Shown: positions 30,170 to 43,167 of the stretch, piece by piece
How the letters are laid out: each line of letters starts with the position of its first letter
How positions within the stretch are numbered: the first letter of the stretch is position 1
NCBI GenBank assembly: GCA_030340625.1
Contig: JAOPHQ010004602.1
Coordinates: 61,768-125,767, forward strand
Direction: 5' to 3'
Origin: Merluccius polli
Taxonomy: Eukaryota; Chordata; Actinopteri; Gadiformes; Merlucciidae
DNA length: 64,000 bases
Position numbers and translations under genes: made by a program
The notes under the pieces: model-generated
Seen by the model: only the letters and a program-made list of their open reading frames with translations
Database searches by the model: none
Told to the model about the DNA's origin: nothing

Positions 30170-31470
30170 CAATGACCCTTATTTCTGCCTGTGTAACTGC
30201 AGTTGGCCGTCGCCTTCCAGGCGTTGACACCTCATGCGATGTCAGGCGGGCGAAGTCTTTGTCTGCATCCGGGAAGCGGCCATTCCTCAGGCGCTGGGAT
30301 GCAATGGCGTCTGCTGTGACCGGGCATTTGCGGGGCGTTGTATTTCTGCCTGATAGCTGGTTGATAGTCTGCCACGCCTTACGACTAGAGTGGGTAAAGT
30401 CGATTGATTCAACGACTTCATTCCATCTGGCCCTACGGGTGGCGTCCAGCCTCTGGAGCAGTGCCGCTGCAGTCATGTCCACCTCTTCCCTGGAGCTAGC
30501 CTGCTGGTGGTCACGCAGGAGGCGGCTGCACTCCTCGTCCAAGCCCGGGATGTAGTTCCTGTTGTAACCACGCGGGATAGTCCTCTTTGCCGCACCCAGG
30601 AGGACCCCACAGTAAGCTGTGTAGTCAGCATCCACGTCAGCTGCCTCTGGATCCGGCAGGCTAGCTGACCTTTTTGTCTCCTCCGCAAAAGACTCCCAGG
30701 TGGCCTTCCGGAAATTCTATCTTTTGACAGGTTTCCCTGCGACCGGTTGCACCAGTGATGGGACTTTAATGATGGACGGTCGGTGGTGTGAACGGGGGAA
30801 CCTGTCCAGGACGTGTCTCTCTGGTTTTGGGTCATTGCTGCGGCACACGGTAAAGGCCAGATCCGGGTTGGTGAAGGTATTCCAGCGTGCAGAGAAGAAA
30901 CTTGGAGGCTCCTTAGGGTTGAACAGCAGCAGAGCATCGGTGTTGGAGGCCCATTCGCTCAATGCCACTCCGTTAGGTGTTGTGTGGTTGTAACCCCAAT
31001 CTGTGTGTTGACAGTTGAAGTCACCTGCATAGATGGCGGGTGCAGTTACCGACGGGAGTGACAACACAGACAGCTCGGATGGTGGGGGCTTGTATACGTC
31101 GATGACTGATGTTTCCTGGATTATGGTAACCAGCCACTCAATGTTAGAGCCTGGTGGGGATTGGCTGACCAGGTTAGTTCAGTCCTGACGAAGGTTGCCA
31201 CACCATGTTGCTCACTGTGGATGGACCCAGCGAGATGGAACCCAGGCATCTTGAGGATGTTATCAGCTGTGCAGTGTCTCTCCTGCAAGAGCACCACCGC
31301 TGCCCGTTGGGATCAGCCAGGTGACGCACAACCTCGAGTTTGGCGGTGGTAAGGCCCTCCACATTGAGTTGGAGCACTGGCAAGCCTCGGTTTTCGACGG
31401 TCGGGATGACCGCCCGTCCTGAGTGGGGCGCTCCACCGTATCTTGGCTTGCCAGCTCGAGAGCAGGAGAA
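30170..31470 (-). mobile_element. LINE fragment: APE-type endonuclease domain and linker
   Basis: The minus strand carries, in order and across several frames, VLQLNVEGLTTAKLEVVRHL (start of an endonuclease/exonuclease/phosphatase domain), then AIYAGDFNCQHTDWGY, NPDLAFTV, DRFPRSHHRPSI, and further PRGYNRNYIPGLDEECSRLL and FTHSSRKAWQTINQLSG, the linker before a reverse transcriptase. GDFN and the S-x-H-R-P motif are catalytic-site motifs of the APE-type nuclease. The reverse transcriptase is missing, and at least three frame changes show it is dead. Both ends are ragged and no target duplication was found. Confidence 0.78.
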
Positions 31471-31745
31471 AGATGGATATTAGGAAGAGGAGAAATAAAA
31501 AGAAAGGAGAAGACCAGGAGAGAAAACACATGAGAATGAAAGAAGGAATAACGTGAAGTGGAGAAGGAAGATGAGGAGGAAGTGCTGGAAATAACAGAGA
31601 AAAATAAAGAGGAGGAAATGAAGGAAACAAAAACTGAAGGTGGAGGAAGAAAGAAACAAAAAGAAAATATAGTTGTACGATAATATCAGTAGAAACAGAA
31701 AGAAGAGAAGGAGGAAGAATATGAGGAAATTGTGACGTGAACAAG
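31462..31745. repeat. Purine-rich low-complexity tract
   Basis: The plus strand is about nine tenths A/G, with GGAAGAGGAGAAATAAAAAG-type words and no fixed period. Confidence 0.75.
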
Positions 31746-32169
31746 ACAAGGAGTGGTTGAGTTCTGGAAACGTGTTCATTTTCCCTGCCAGGCCCAGAGC
31801 TTTCTAATGTACCAGTCCACATACTATAATTTCAAAGGACTGGACTTAATGAAATTATATATTTTACAGTGTTAAGATGACAAACAGCTGGTTTATTGTG
31901 AACACTTAGATTTATTAAAGCCAACTTGCTCAGTGAACGTACAATGAAAAAAAATATACATTTTAATACAGCATTCAGGAAAGAAAAAACTCTTGTCATT
32001 GGACATTCTTTGGTTCATACTTTATTGGACAAATGTATGTTGGCTATAGCTGTGTTCTGTACATTTGTAAATCAAAACAAAGATGTTATTTAGTGTAAGA
32101 GGCGGGTTTTAGTCAGGATTAGTTAGGATTCTTTTTGATTAAATTCAGTAATAAAAGACTCACTGTAAT

Positions 32170-32172
<3 letters not shown>

Positions 32173-32235
<63 letters not shown>
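32173..32235. repeat. (AT)n microsatellite
   Basis: Perfect AT dinucleotide run of about 31 units. Confidence 0.97.
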
Positions 32236-32236
<1 letters not shown>

Positions 32237-33344
32237 CGATTTGTGGTACTACATCCTATCTTATAAGATATTATATTGTATTATTATATTATATTATTGT
32301 ATATATTGTATTAATACCAGATCAGATACGATGTACTTTAGTTACTTTATCCATTTGCAGTAATGGCGACTATTCTCAAACCATGTCCTAGAAAGGCTTT
32401 GTAATTTACTGGATTGCACAAGTACCAAAGCATTTGAAAAAAATAAAATTGTTTGTGTGGATTCCTTGGAAGAAATGTGGGGACATTATATTCATTAGCG
32501 TGATATATGTGATTGTGCCACCAGAAACTCCCAAACCTCTGATGATGTTTTTGAATAAATGTGTACAGATGGAAGCAAGCATCGCTTGGAGCCACACAAA
32601 TATTACTGCGAATGCGTGTGTGTTTGTGTGTGTGTGTGTGCACCAGTGTGCCTATTGGGAAATCCACATCAAATTCACACTATTTATTTTAATATTACTG
32701 TCTTTCATTTATTGTCTTTTATAGCTACATTATTACCCAGGTGGGAAGCATAAAAGATTAAACAGAAAGAGAACACACAAGTGTTAATGTCGGTGTGGCA
32801 AATTGTCCTTTGATTTCACTATAAACACTTAACAGGTACTTTGGAAGAGATAATAGGCAATAGCATACATGCAAACAATGGTAAAAGCCAAAATACAAAT
32901 CACAAATTAACCACAATTTCATAGCCAAAATATATAACTATAACTTTAATTTGATTTAAAGTTAGGTCAATATAGAAGGAAGACATATACATAAGTATTC
33001 CAGTCCTATCTGTTAAAAGTAATAGCTCTATATGTAAAAATAAATATTGACCTCATTTAAAAATCTAAACTGAAATCAACTGTTAGTAAAATGTAATTCT
33101 AAAGTTAAAAACATTACATCTCTGTATGATCCCTTACACAAGGCTCTGTGCTAACACCAACAACATTACAATAATACTCTGGTCAATCACTTTCAGAAAT
33201 ACAGTCTGCGTTGATTCTTGAAATATTCAGTGTAACATATTTCCATTGGCAGTTTAGACATAATTCTCTGCTTTCTATAGGTAATCACATTGTGCTTCAT
33301 TATACTGAGAATACAGAGCTCCTTTCCTCACAAGGAACAGGCAG

Positions 33345-33418
33345 ACAGCTCGATCCTATTTCCCATTTAGGATTAATAAAGTATCCTATCAAATCTTATC
33401 TTAGATAGATAGATGGAA

Positions 33419-33452
<34 letters not shown>

Positions 33453-33460
33453 CCAGATAG
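33345..33460. repeat. Retroposon-type tail with (GATA)n/(GACA)n
   Basis: CGATCCTATTTCCCATTTAG and GATTAATAAAGTATCCTATC are followed by GATA and GACA tetranucleotide runs. This order is typical of 3' ends of fish L2/SINE-type retroposons. A related motif on the opposite strand lies at about 62004-62050. Confidence 0.5.
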
Positions 33461-35014
33461 ACATATAGATAAATCATTATTGTATGTTTTTCTAGAGTGC
33501 ATAACATCAGCCATATTTACACAGCTGCCAGAAAATGCATTTGAGCATGTGAAGAAAAGGTAAAAATACCCCAAAACAACAAATACTGTGTTGAGCATTT
33601 CTCCAAGAGATCTGGGGAAAATCCACTATTACTTTCAGGAAACGTTGACATTCATGTGATCAGACATTGATCCTGAACCCTGCTGAAATAAAGGCAGTGC
33701 TGCTATAAGGCTGAAGTCAGCTTCATACTACATTTGGAGTAGATGGGAGACGACCACAACGAGGTTATGGGTGACATGGGTTATGGGTCTTGGGGCAAAT
33801 TGTATAAACAAATTGCTTGAGTTCATTTTACCCAGACTGCTGCCAGATGGTTTGGCTTTGCCACATCGGGCAATGTAATGAGCCAGACCAAGGCACGTTA
33901 CTTTCTTGTTTTTAAAAGAGCATGTGAAAATACACGTATGTGTCTGAAATGTCTCCATACAAACACATTTGGATTAGTGGAAAGGCAGGAACTACAAACA
34001 TGGCAGAACTTATTTTCTTCTTCATAGGTGGGTATCTCCAATCTCCAAAGAAGAAAAGCTGAGCCAATGACAGGCCAGAATTGCCATTTGTGCCAGTGCT
34101 AGGGGACTGGCCTTCAGTTCAATTTGGGGTGCATAGCCAGATGTACAGTACATGTCGTTTTTTTTCATCGAAGGGCAAGATTTTTTTAAAATAAACGAGG
34201 GAGGTAAAAAAAAATGGGACAGAGCAGCGTATAAATGATATCATGTGTGAGACGATGCAGTTGAACACACACTGTTCTCTGGTCTGGTCTCTCCGCCGTG
34301 GTGGTCTCGTGAATTTCTGACGGCCCGCTCAGTCTTCGCTCAAGCCAATTCCACGGTCCCAAACAAAAGGAAGACGAGAACTGGATCGCGATAAGGGCCT
34401 CGTTTATCAACTCCTGCAAACCGTGGGAGGGGGATGCTGCGGTAGCTAGGAGACCGTAACGTATCGCGTCCTGTGTTACGGTAAAACCCTCTCACTAACA
34501 TGTCTCCAATCAGATTCCAATGCAACATGCTCCGTTTCCTCCCGCCAAAAAAACACCCACAAGGAAACCACCAATTAACTTGCTATGGTCGAATCCCGGC
34601 TATTAAAGCAACAGCGTAGTCAAGGGCACGTCATAACAAGAGGCCTGGGTTGTCTCAGACCTGCCTTGTTTAGGAAAAGTCCCAAAATAGTGCAGAACCA
34701 CCAAGTCATCCAGAGTGATGATGAGTAACAGAGATCCAAGCCTATCTAGTTTCTAGTAGTGCTGATATGAGAGATAGCCTCTTGGTCTTAAGTGTGCTTA
34801 AGCCAAACGCTATTAGAAACAGGAGACCATCTGAAATGATCCACTTGGCACAAGATGTTCTGTCATGAGGCCAGAGAAGAAATACTGTGGATACTTTTGC
34901 CTGTCGAATTTAATAAAGACAAATCCTGTATTATAGCTGTAGTCTCTATTGACAAAAGGTTAATGCTTTTTAACTGAAAGCTGCTTTACATAGACATGGA
35001 CACGGGTAACACAT

Positions 35015-35465
35015 GCACAGAGACACGCACACACACACGCCACACACAACCACTGTTCTGTTAGAGGAATGTTTTAGTAAAGACAGAGCAGTTTCACTGC
35101 ATTAATGTGTCAAAACTAATGCGGTGAAGGAAACTAACTTGGAACCTGTTCAGGTAGCTTATCCCACTTGAAAGCATTATTAGCATATTATGACATTACC
35201 ATAACCGATAAACAACCAGTAGTGCCATAGGTTATATATATCGTATCCACACACACACATACACACACACTGAAACACATGCACATACACGTGCACACAT
35301 ACACACAAACACACACACACTGAAACACATGCATATACACGTGCACATATAACGGAACAAACACACACACAAACACACTGAAACACAGGCACACACACAC
35401 ATAATGGAACAAACACACACACACCAGCAAGCAGGCACACATGCACAGGCATACACACACACAAA
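35015..35465. repeat. Imperfect (CA)n-rich block
   Basis: CA repeats interrupted by CTGAAACACATGCA(C/T)ATACA segments recurring several times. Cys/Val-rich minus-strand frames are composition artefacts. Confidence 0.85.
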
Positions 35466-36553
35466 TCACTGTTTCTGCTCATCTGCTGTCCATTACGCGG
35501 CTCTTCATCTCCCCCAGAGTGCCCCGGGAGCTGGTGCACTCTGCTGCGTGTGGACGACTTATTGCTACACGTCGAGTCTGCGTGAGGCCATTGCCTCCAT
35601 TGAACCCCCATTTCTTCTCCTGAACTCTCATTGCTTAATGCGAGACATCGTGTCCAGCGCAGCCACCGTGTCGTCATCGGAAGAGCAAAAACCCGTAGCT
35701 TCTGTTGCGAGAGTGTCAAAGGTCATCGCGATGTCCCAGAACGGGAGACACATTTGGTCGTCAGGACGCTGATGGGATCCCACGCGGTTCGCATTACAGT
35801 TGCTCCACATGTTTGTTTTCTGCTTTCCATTGTGTTTTTCATGCCTGTCATTTCACCTGTCATCGTATCACGTAACTGTGTACCTCTGGTCAAACAAACA
35901 CAGAATGGACACTGTACTGCTGGACACGCTGCTGATTCACTGGCGAGGATCTTGCCCTTGTGAATCACCACAATAAACAAATATTTGTACATTGTGTGTA
36001 TCTGGACCCATCATTTCAAGAGGTTGTTTGTGGTGAGCATTGTATTGCTGATTTATATTCTCTGGAAAAAGAGTTCTTGTTGAGATATGATTCAATCACT
36101 TATTGTGCAAAATAGTACTTATTTTCACATTGTATTTGCTTTTTTAGTGTGTGTGTGTATGTGTGTGTGTGAGAGAGAGTGTGAGTGCATGTCTGGGAAC
36201 ATTGGCATAGGTCTGTCCGCTGTCTTCAAAAGAACACGTTGTCTTTTTGACTTTGCTGCAAGTTGTTTATGAGTACTTTCATTAATCTCCCTCCCCCACA
36301 TTGTGTGTGAGTGTGTGTGTGAGTGTGAGTGTGTTTATAGCTTTTTTGGTTCCCCCCCAACATACATGCTGGCAGTGTGTGAGTTGAGTTACAGTGTGCG
36401 TATCGTTCATGTGCGATGAAACGAGTATTCATCATCCCTCCATTCAAACTCCCAGGAAATCCACGATGTCATGTCTAGTTCTAAGGTAAACTAGTTGGAC
36501 ACATGTATTGAAACCTGTCCCCCTTTGCGTTTTCCACGTCCTGTTCCTGTTGG

Positions 36554-36736
36554 TTACAGGTAGGTGGTGGCCTCTCTGTTCTCTCTCTCGCGGGCCTGGG
36601 CCACCGCCACGTTGATACACTGCAGCCACTCCTCGGCGTGCTTCTCATCCTGGGCCTTCAGTACGTACGTCTTGCTGTCCGTGAAGATCTCAAAGGCGCG
36701 TGGCAGCCCTCGCTCCCGGCGCTTCTTAGCTACCAC
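36554..36736 (-). CDS. veph1: VEPH1 terminal exon (PH domain C-terminal half)
   Basis: Starts after TTCCTAG as VVAKKRRERGLPRAFEIF and ends ...TTYL with TAA at 36554-36556. Contains the FEIFTDSKTYVLKA strands and the AEEWLQCINVAV C-terminal helix with the invariant PH-domain Trp. Confidence 0.95.
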   Translation of the reverse strand: MVAKKRRERGLPRAFEIFTDSKTYVLKAQDEKHAEEWLQCINVAVAQARERENREATTYL

Positions 36737-38525
36737 CTAGGAAGCGAAACAGAGGGGAAGCCGGATGACCAAATGACTAGTCTCACGACTCTGATAGCAG
36801 ACAAGCTCGAATCTGGGTGAACGGGGCATTTCAATTTCTTTCGCTTCATATTTGTTTTGACCGATCTGTTCGGGATCTGTAAGCTAGTTGGCTAACAGTG
36901 AACACAATCTCGGCCAGCACCGCCAGCACTAGTCCGGTGGGAATACAAGCTAAAACATCTTGTCCGGACACTGACCTTCTTTGAAAAAGTGTCTGTGAAG
37001 GTTTCAAATCAACCGTGTAGACTGGCTACTGTAGAAATACACTTCAAATCCTCTTCAGAAAGCTTCATCCACTCGCGCGAATATGTTTTTCTTCGATAGC
37101 ATATCTCCGTAACGAAACAGGAAACAATACCCAATGACCAAATCGGCATGTGGAGAATGTCTTATATCATTAAGAAAAGTATTGCGTTACTTGTACGTAC
37201 AAACCTGGACCGAATATGAACCTAATAAGAGGGGAAATGGACCCGTCTCGACAAATGACAACACAGACCTCATTAGGTAACTATCTCAATGTGCCGGATA
37301 GTGATAGGCTGGGTTGGAGACTGTAGACTGTAGACTGCGGTCTATGATCGACGGGTTGTCTTCAGTGTGTACAACTTTTCTCAACATTCGGGAAACAAAT
37401 TCTTAATGTCTTCATGTTTCATGAACGGTTCTTACCTTGACACTCTGCACCTTGCTGAGCTCAATGGGGATGTCCTCCAGCTCGTCTTTCTGTGGAAGAC
37501 ACAGAACATACAGAACATATAAGCCTTCAAAACACGTCTTTACATGCAGGTGGAGAATGTAACACATGTGGATCTGATGTTTTCCCCAAATCGTATTTTT
37601 ATAATTTATATATTTGTATTCTGATCATGTTTCAAAACAATACAAACAAAATCTCACATCCCAGTGTGCTTGAATTAGCCTAAATGAATGAGTACAAAAA
37701 ATACGAATACATGTATAACATGTCAAAAAATGTTATTTTTGAACGGATGAACAGATAAATTGCTCCAAATTATAATGTGCATTACAATGACAACCTTAGC
37801 GTGACATAATGCTACCCTGTTTAGGCCTTTGTATGGTCAGGGAAAAAAAGGGGTTTATTTAAAACATGCTGGAATAGGAATACAGAGTCATTTACAGTTG
37901 GAAGAACGAGACACAGTTAAACTGACAAGGTCATATATTGATTACCGGTTGGGCTCAAGATATGTTTAATGTCTTAAAGGTGCAACGTGTAAGATTATTA
38001 GTTTAAAACATTCAAAAATGAACTACAATTATCATCAGAATGTGAAGAAATAACAGTTTTGACATTATGTCAAATATGTCTATGTATTGTGTTGCTGAGA
38101 TATTTACTTAAGTTAGCACACATAGTTACATATTGCACTATAATATAATATCTTGTTACATGTACATGTTTGTATAATGGCAATGTGACCAATCTCATTT
38201 AAATAGTTAACACACCTCACGGTGTGCTTTCCTCTCTTCAATATATAGTCCGATTCCCATTTCTGTCATGTGACTTCTGCATGGATTCATGCTCATGCAC
38301 AAAGTTCAATAAACTGTATCCCGCACCTACAGCACAGGATTCATCCTTCAGCTACAGTGACCTCTGGTTAAATGCTTCAATCTGTAGTGTACACTCTGGA
38401 GACGTAGGCCGCTGGGATGTGTTGTCCCCGGACCAAAGCTCGAACACTGAAGTTTATTGGCATTTGTCTTCGCCAAGGAAGGAAGTGCTACTAGCCCTGG
38501 AGCATGCTCACAAGGTGGCCCGCTT

Positions 38526-38561
<36 letters not shown>

Positions 38562-38946
38562 GGGCTCCATTTACGTCCTTAAGCGGTGAGGGGGGGGGGG
38601 GGGAGTAATGTATTCAGCGCTAGCCTTTTGGTTTATTTACTCACATCCTCTCCTGTTGTTTCTGCAGTGTCTTGAAAAACCTTCAGAAGTCTGAGGTCAT
38701 GCACATGCGTTCCCACTGGTCTGTTAATCCATGGCTAGGACTGTTGTGACCAGACCAGACTAGACTAGACTAGATTAGACTAGACCAGACTAGACTTTGA
38801 TCACACTAGAGAGTAGAGACCATACCATAGACTGTTTAAATATGATTAAATATTAAATTTGATCATATACTTACAAATCGATGTATTAGCAATTGTTCTA
38901 ATTTTAACAGTACAAATGGTATCAAGAAAGATCTGTGACACTACAT

Positions 38947-38983
<37 letters not shown>

Positions 38984-39012
38984 GCTACTACTACTATTAC
39001 TGCTACTACTAC

Positions 39013-39056
<44 letters not shown>

Positions 39057-42000
39057 GATAATAATCAAATATAATGAATAAATAATGTAAGAAAAAGTAA
39101 GACAAAAAAGTTGCACAAGTAAAAAGTACTTGATATTTGTGGTGCCATCAATTTGTCAGAGAGAATAATATCCCATGTTCAGAAAGCTCAATTTCCCATT
39201 GTATTGCTTGGCAGCGTTCTGGAGGACCACATTGTTGTGGTTGGAGCACCGGGCTGTGGTGGACTGGGCTCTGTCCGTCAGGAGACATGAGACCTCCCTC
39301 CACAGAACACCGGGGTTGGATGCCAAGGCCAGCCGCTCTGCCAAAGTGTCTTTGAGCAAAACACAAAATCTATATCAGGCTCCTGGGCTCTGATCTGTAG
39401 CACATTGTTCCCGTCTTCCCAGTAGTGGTCGGCATCGGTGCATACACACAAACACACCCACACACACAGATACACAAATATAGACACACACATTCACATA
39501 CACGCACACACACACGCACACATACACACATACACGTAAATGCACACACACACACACTCAAAAGCACACAAAAGCACACAAACACACCCACGTCACATGG
39601 CGACACCCCAAGGGGTCTACAGATATGGGAAAATAGACCCACAAACAGCTAACGCAACATTTGCTTGACTCTTCCGAATTATGCCACAAATTCTTTCCTC
39701 ATTATTCAATATGAGACAAAATAACAAAGCATTGTTTGCAAAATCACTCTCTCGCCGAACTCACCCATATACGGGTGTCCTACAGGTCTTACGCAACATG
39801 CCAACCCCCCACAATTCCCTCTCCCCGAAGACTCGGAGAGGAACAAAAGACTCAAGTCCTTCCAAATCTGCAGGCCGTCAAAGGGGGTTGGGGGGGGGGG
39901 CGGATGGGGTACCATCTGGTGAACAGAACAAGGCCTATTATGTGGAGGGAGCCAAGAAGCCCGGCTCTATTTCGCTAGAACCATTTAAAACATATTGCAC
40001 TGATTCCCAGGGAGTCTCTTCGGCCCGCAGAGAATCATCATCACGGAGATTGTGGTGTCTGAGTGGCTTTCCTTCTCTAGTGTTGCCGCTGTCTCTCTCT
40101 CTCTCTCTGGGTTTTGGAGGATGGTTATGACAATATGTCACTGGCACAACCACAGAAGTCTTCCCATTTGGCTGTAAAATTGGTATTGTCGTGTTGAGGT
40201 CAGAGCTCATCGGTTCAAAAGACAGGCGAAATCCAGGAAAGCTGAATGTACTTAGATACATATGCAGGCACACAACAAACACACACACACGTGCACAAAC
40301 ACATACACACACACACACACACACACAAGTCTTTCAAAAGTAAAAACACTGTAAAAGATCAGATCATTCGTGATGTTTGCACATTTTACTCTCTGCCAAA
40401 GCCCTCTTCTAACTGACCTCCGTGGTCAGTTAATTAATACACTCTGTTTCACTGACCTCTCCGCTAGACAAGCATCACAAGGTCTATCACTCACTCACTG
40501 GTCACGTGTGTAACCGATGCGGAGAGGGGAAAATTCACACGCACCGAAATACACACATACGTGGGTCTGATCTTCCCCACTTGTGCATGTCACATCAATC
40601 CTTTCGCCTGTTAGTGTACATTTGTCTTTTCTTCAGTGTGTGAGTGAGTGAGTGTGTGTATGTGTGTGTGTGTGATCTTTCATCCGGAGAGTTGAAAAAG
40701 GCCAACTACGTACGGATTTGCCGGATTTCCGGAACAGGAGCTGGCTTCCTGCAAGGGTGAAGTATCGGGTCTTCCAGCGCTTGATGAACTTCCAGCGAAC
40801 CTGCTTCTCCTTCAGCCTGCCCTCCATCAGAGGCTGGCCCTCCTGGTTCACAACTACATGGACACACACAGCGAGAAATAACTGGCACATGTACACAAGA
40901 GTAAGAAAAATCATAATAACTACAAATAATGCAAAAACATATATCATAATGGCCCGTGTACAAAGTATATTCTTTTGACTCTCGGGGCCATCCTGGGGAA
41001 GCCGCCTTGCGAACTCTGTTACATCCGAGGTCGTTTTTCAGGACCCCGAAGACCCTCAGGGGGGCCTCAGGAGCTCCAGGGGCCACGTTCTTGGGAGTGT
41101 TCCTTGTCCGAGGTCCTCCTGGGGTCATTTTACGAGAACCCAGATCCTGGGGGGGGGGCTTCCCCTGGGACCAATGGCCCCAGGTGAAACCCCTGTCTTT
41201 TCGCTGGACCGGCAGGCCAGCCATATATCCGCGATGCTCTGTCACTGACTGAGTGACTGACTGACTGACTGTGACTGATAGAGTTGCACCATTGCTCGGA
41301 GTGAGTGATGACGTGGTTGTTTAACAGCTAAATAGTGAACTAAAATGTGTTTCTGAAAACATTTTAGACGAGGAATAAGCCATGCAGTTGCTGAATCTGT
41401 CTTCATTTTAGATCAACAACGGTTAGTTTCAAAGTTTTTCGGGAATTCCCAGCGGATGCCCTGGATTTGCATAAAGTAGCAGAGAAGCCAACTTCATGCA
41501 CATGAGGAGCACGCCAATCTCTCAAAACTCAATGCCATGCTACCAGAATGCATTGCAGTGCTGCTCACATAGACAATGAATAGGAGGCGTGGAAATGATG
41601 GATCCTGTGGATGCGTACCTTGAGCGTTTCCAAGCGCTCTGTTTATTGACTGCCGTTCATTCTGAATCTATCGAACGCTAAGGACAGATTCGCGGTCCAG
41701 CCACATACTACGCATAATACTTAGTTTTGTTGGAGGAAACCGGACCCTGGGGGCCTCATGGTCCCTATACCTATACCATATAAAACCAAACATTAGCCCT
41801 AAAACCAAAAAACAAACCCTAACATCTAACGTTAAGAGGAAACCCTAACCCTAAAACCAAACCATAAACCCAAACCCTAACCCTAAAACCAAACCATAAC
41901 CTTATTTAATTATTTAGTTTGATAAGTGAAAAGCAAAACGTTTGTGATAGTGCTTTTTGTGTTCTCAAACAATGAAAAGCAAAAACAACGACTAGAAATT

Positions 42001-42706
42001 GCAAATATACTTTGTACACATACACACATTAAAAATACAAATAATCACAAAAGACAAATATAACTCTAACCCTCTCTTTAATATAAGTAGTAAAGCTATA
42101 TGTTATATATCTATAAAAAGTCCAAGTATGTCAATAACATGTTTTAAATTATTCTGTTCTTTGATTACTTACATTCCTTTTAATCAAGACAACTTTATTC
42201 AAATAGTCCTTTAAGTCTCAAAGGGCTTTACAGGCACATCATCTGACATCACCCTTCCATCCTAAGTCCTCAACCAGACACGGACACACTCCCCCCTCAG
42301 TGGGAACAGAACAGGAGGGGACCTTGTGAAGGACGATAGGAGGAAGGACTGAGCAGATGTCAAGTAGTACTAGCAGTAATCCTAGTAAGGCGATGATATA
42401 TTTTTGTTCCGTGGCCGGACAAGAGTGACATTCCCCATGTATATCCCAATGTTACGGTCTGCAGTCACACACCCTTGAAACTGAGACAAAGTCCACAGAT
42501 AGAGTTGAGGCCAGCCAATCAAAAGGCATTTGTTCAGCGTCTCAAAAACCTCAGGATTTGAAACAGAACATAGCACATCGTCGATACAAGAATACTCCAT
42601 GACACTACAACACACTGTCCTGCTCTGATTAGAAACAGTCGGGCCACATCTTCTTTCTGGTTTAGGTAAGACAAAGATGGTTTTTGTTTTTTTCTTGAGT
42701 GCAATA

Positions 42707-42741
<35 letters not shown>

Positions 42742-43090
42742 CGTGCATGTGTGTGTGTGTGCTTAGTATCTGGATGTGAAGCCCAGTCATAGCTCATAGC
42801 AGACTCCGGTGTACTGCCAGTCAAACAGGAAGTTGGTGGGTGCCTCCACCAGAACACCACCCCCGCAGAGCCCCGCTCTTGGTCTCCCCATGGATGTGAA
42901 GCGAGTGGTTGTTGTTATGCGGGCCCACTATGACAATGACTCACTTGGGTCTGGTTCTTAACAAAGGTGGAAAAAACAAAACCTTTAACGTTGATTAAAA
43001 CCGGCATCCTCCTAAGGGATTAACTAGAATGAATACAGCAGCTAACCACACACACACACACACACGCATGCACGCACGCACACACACACG

Positions 43091-43167
<77 letters not shown>

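Larger units (their letters stand above)
31750..36553. other. No gene; microsatellites and 3' side of VEPH1
   Basis: Contains (AT)n at 32173-32235, a GATTAATAAAGTATCCTATC repeat tail followed by (GATA)n/(GACA)n at 33345-33460, a run of imperfect CA repeats at 35015-35465 and GT-rich tracts near 36150 and 36305. Unique stretches between them show no recognisable exon. The part next to 36553 probably includes the VEPH1 3' untranslated region. Confidence 0.5.

Noticed and set aside
40956..41252. GC-rich open frame in a VEPH1 intron as a hidden exon
   Set aside because: No matching splice phases and no similarity to VEPH1 order; the flanking VEPH1 exons already join in phase.
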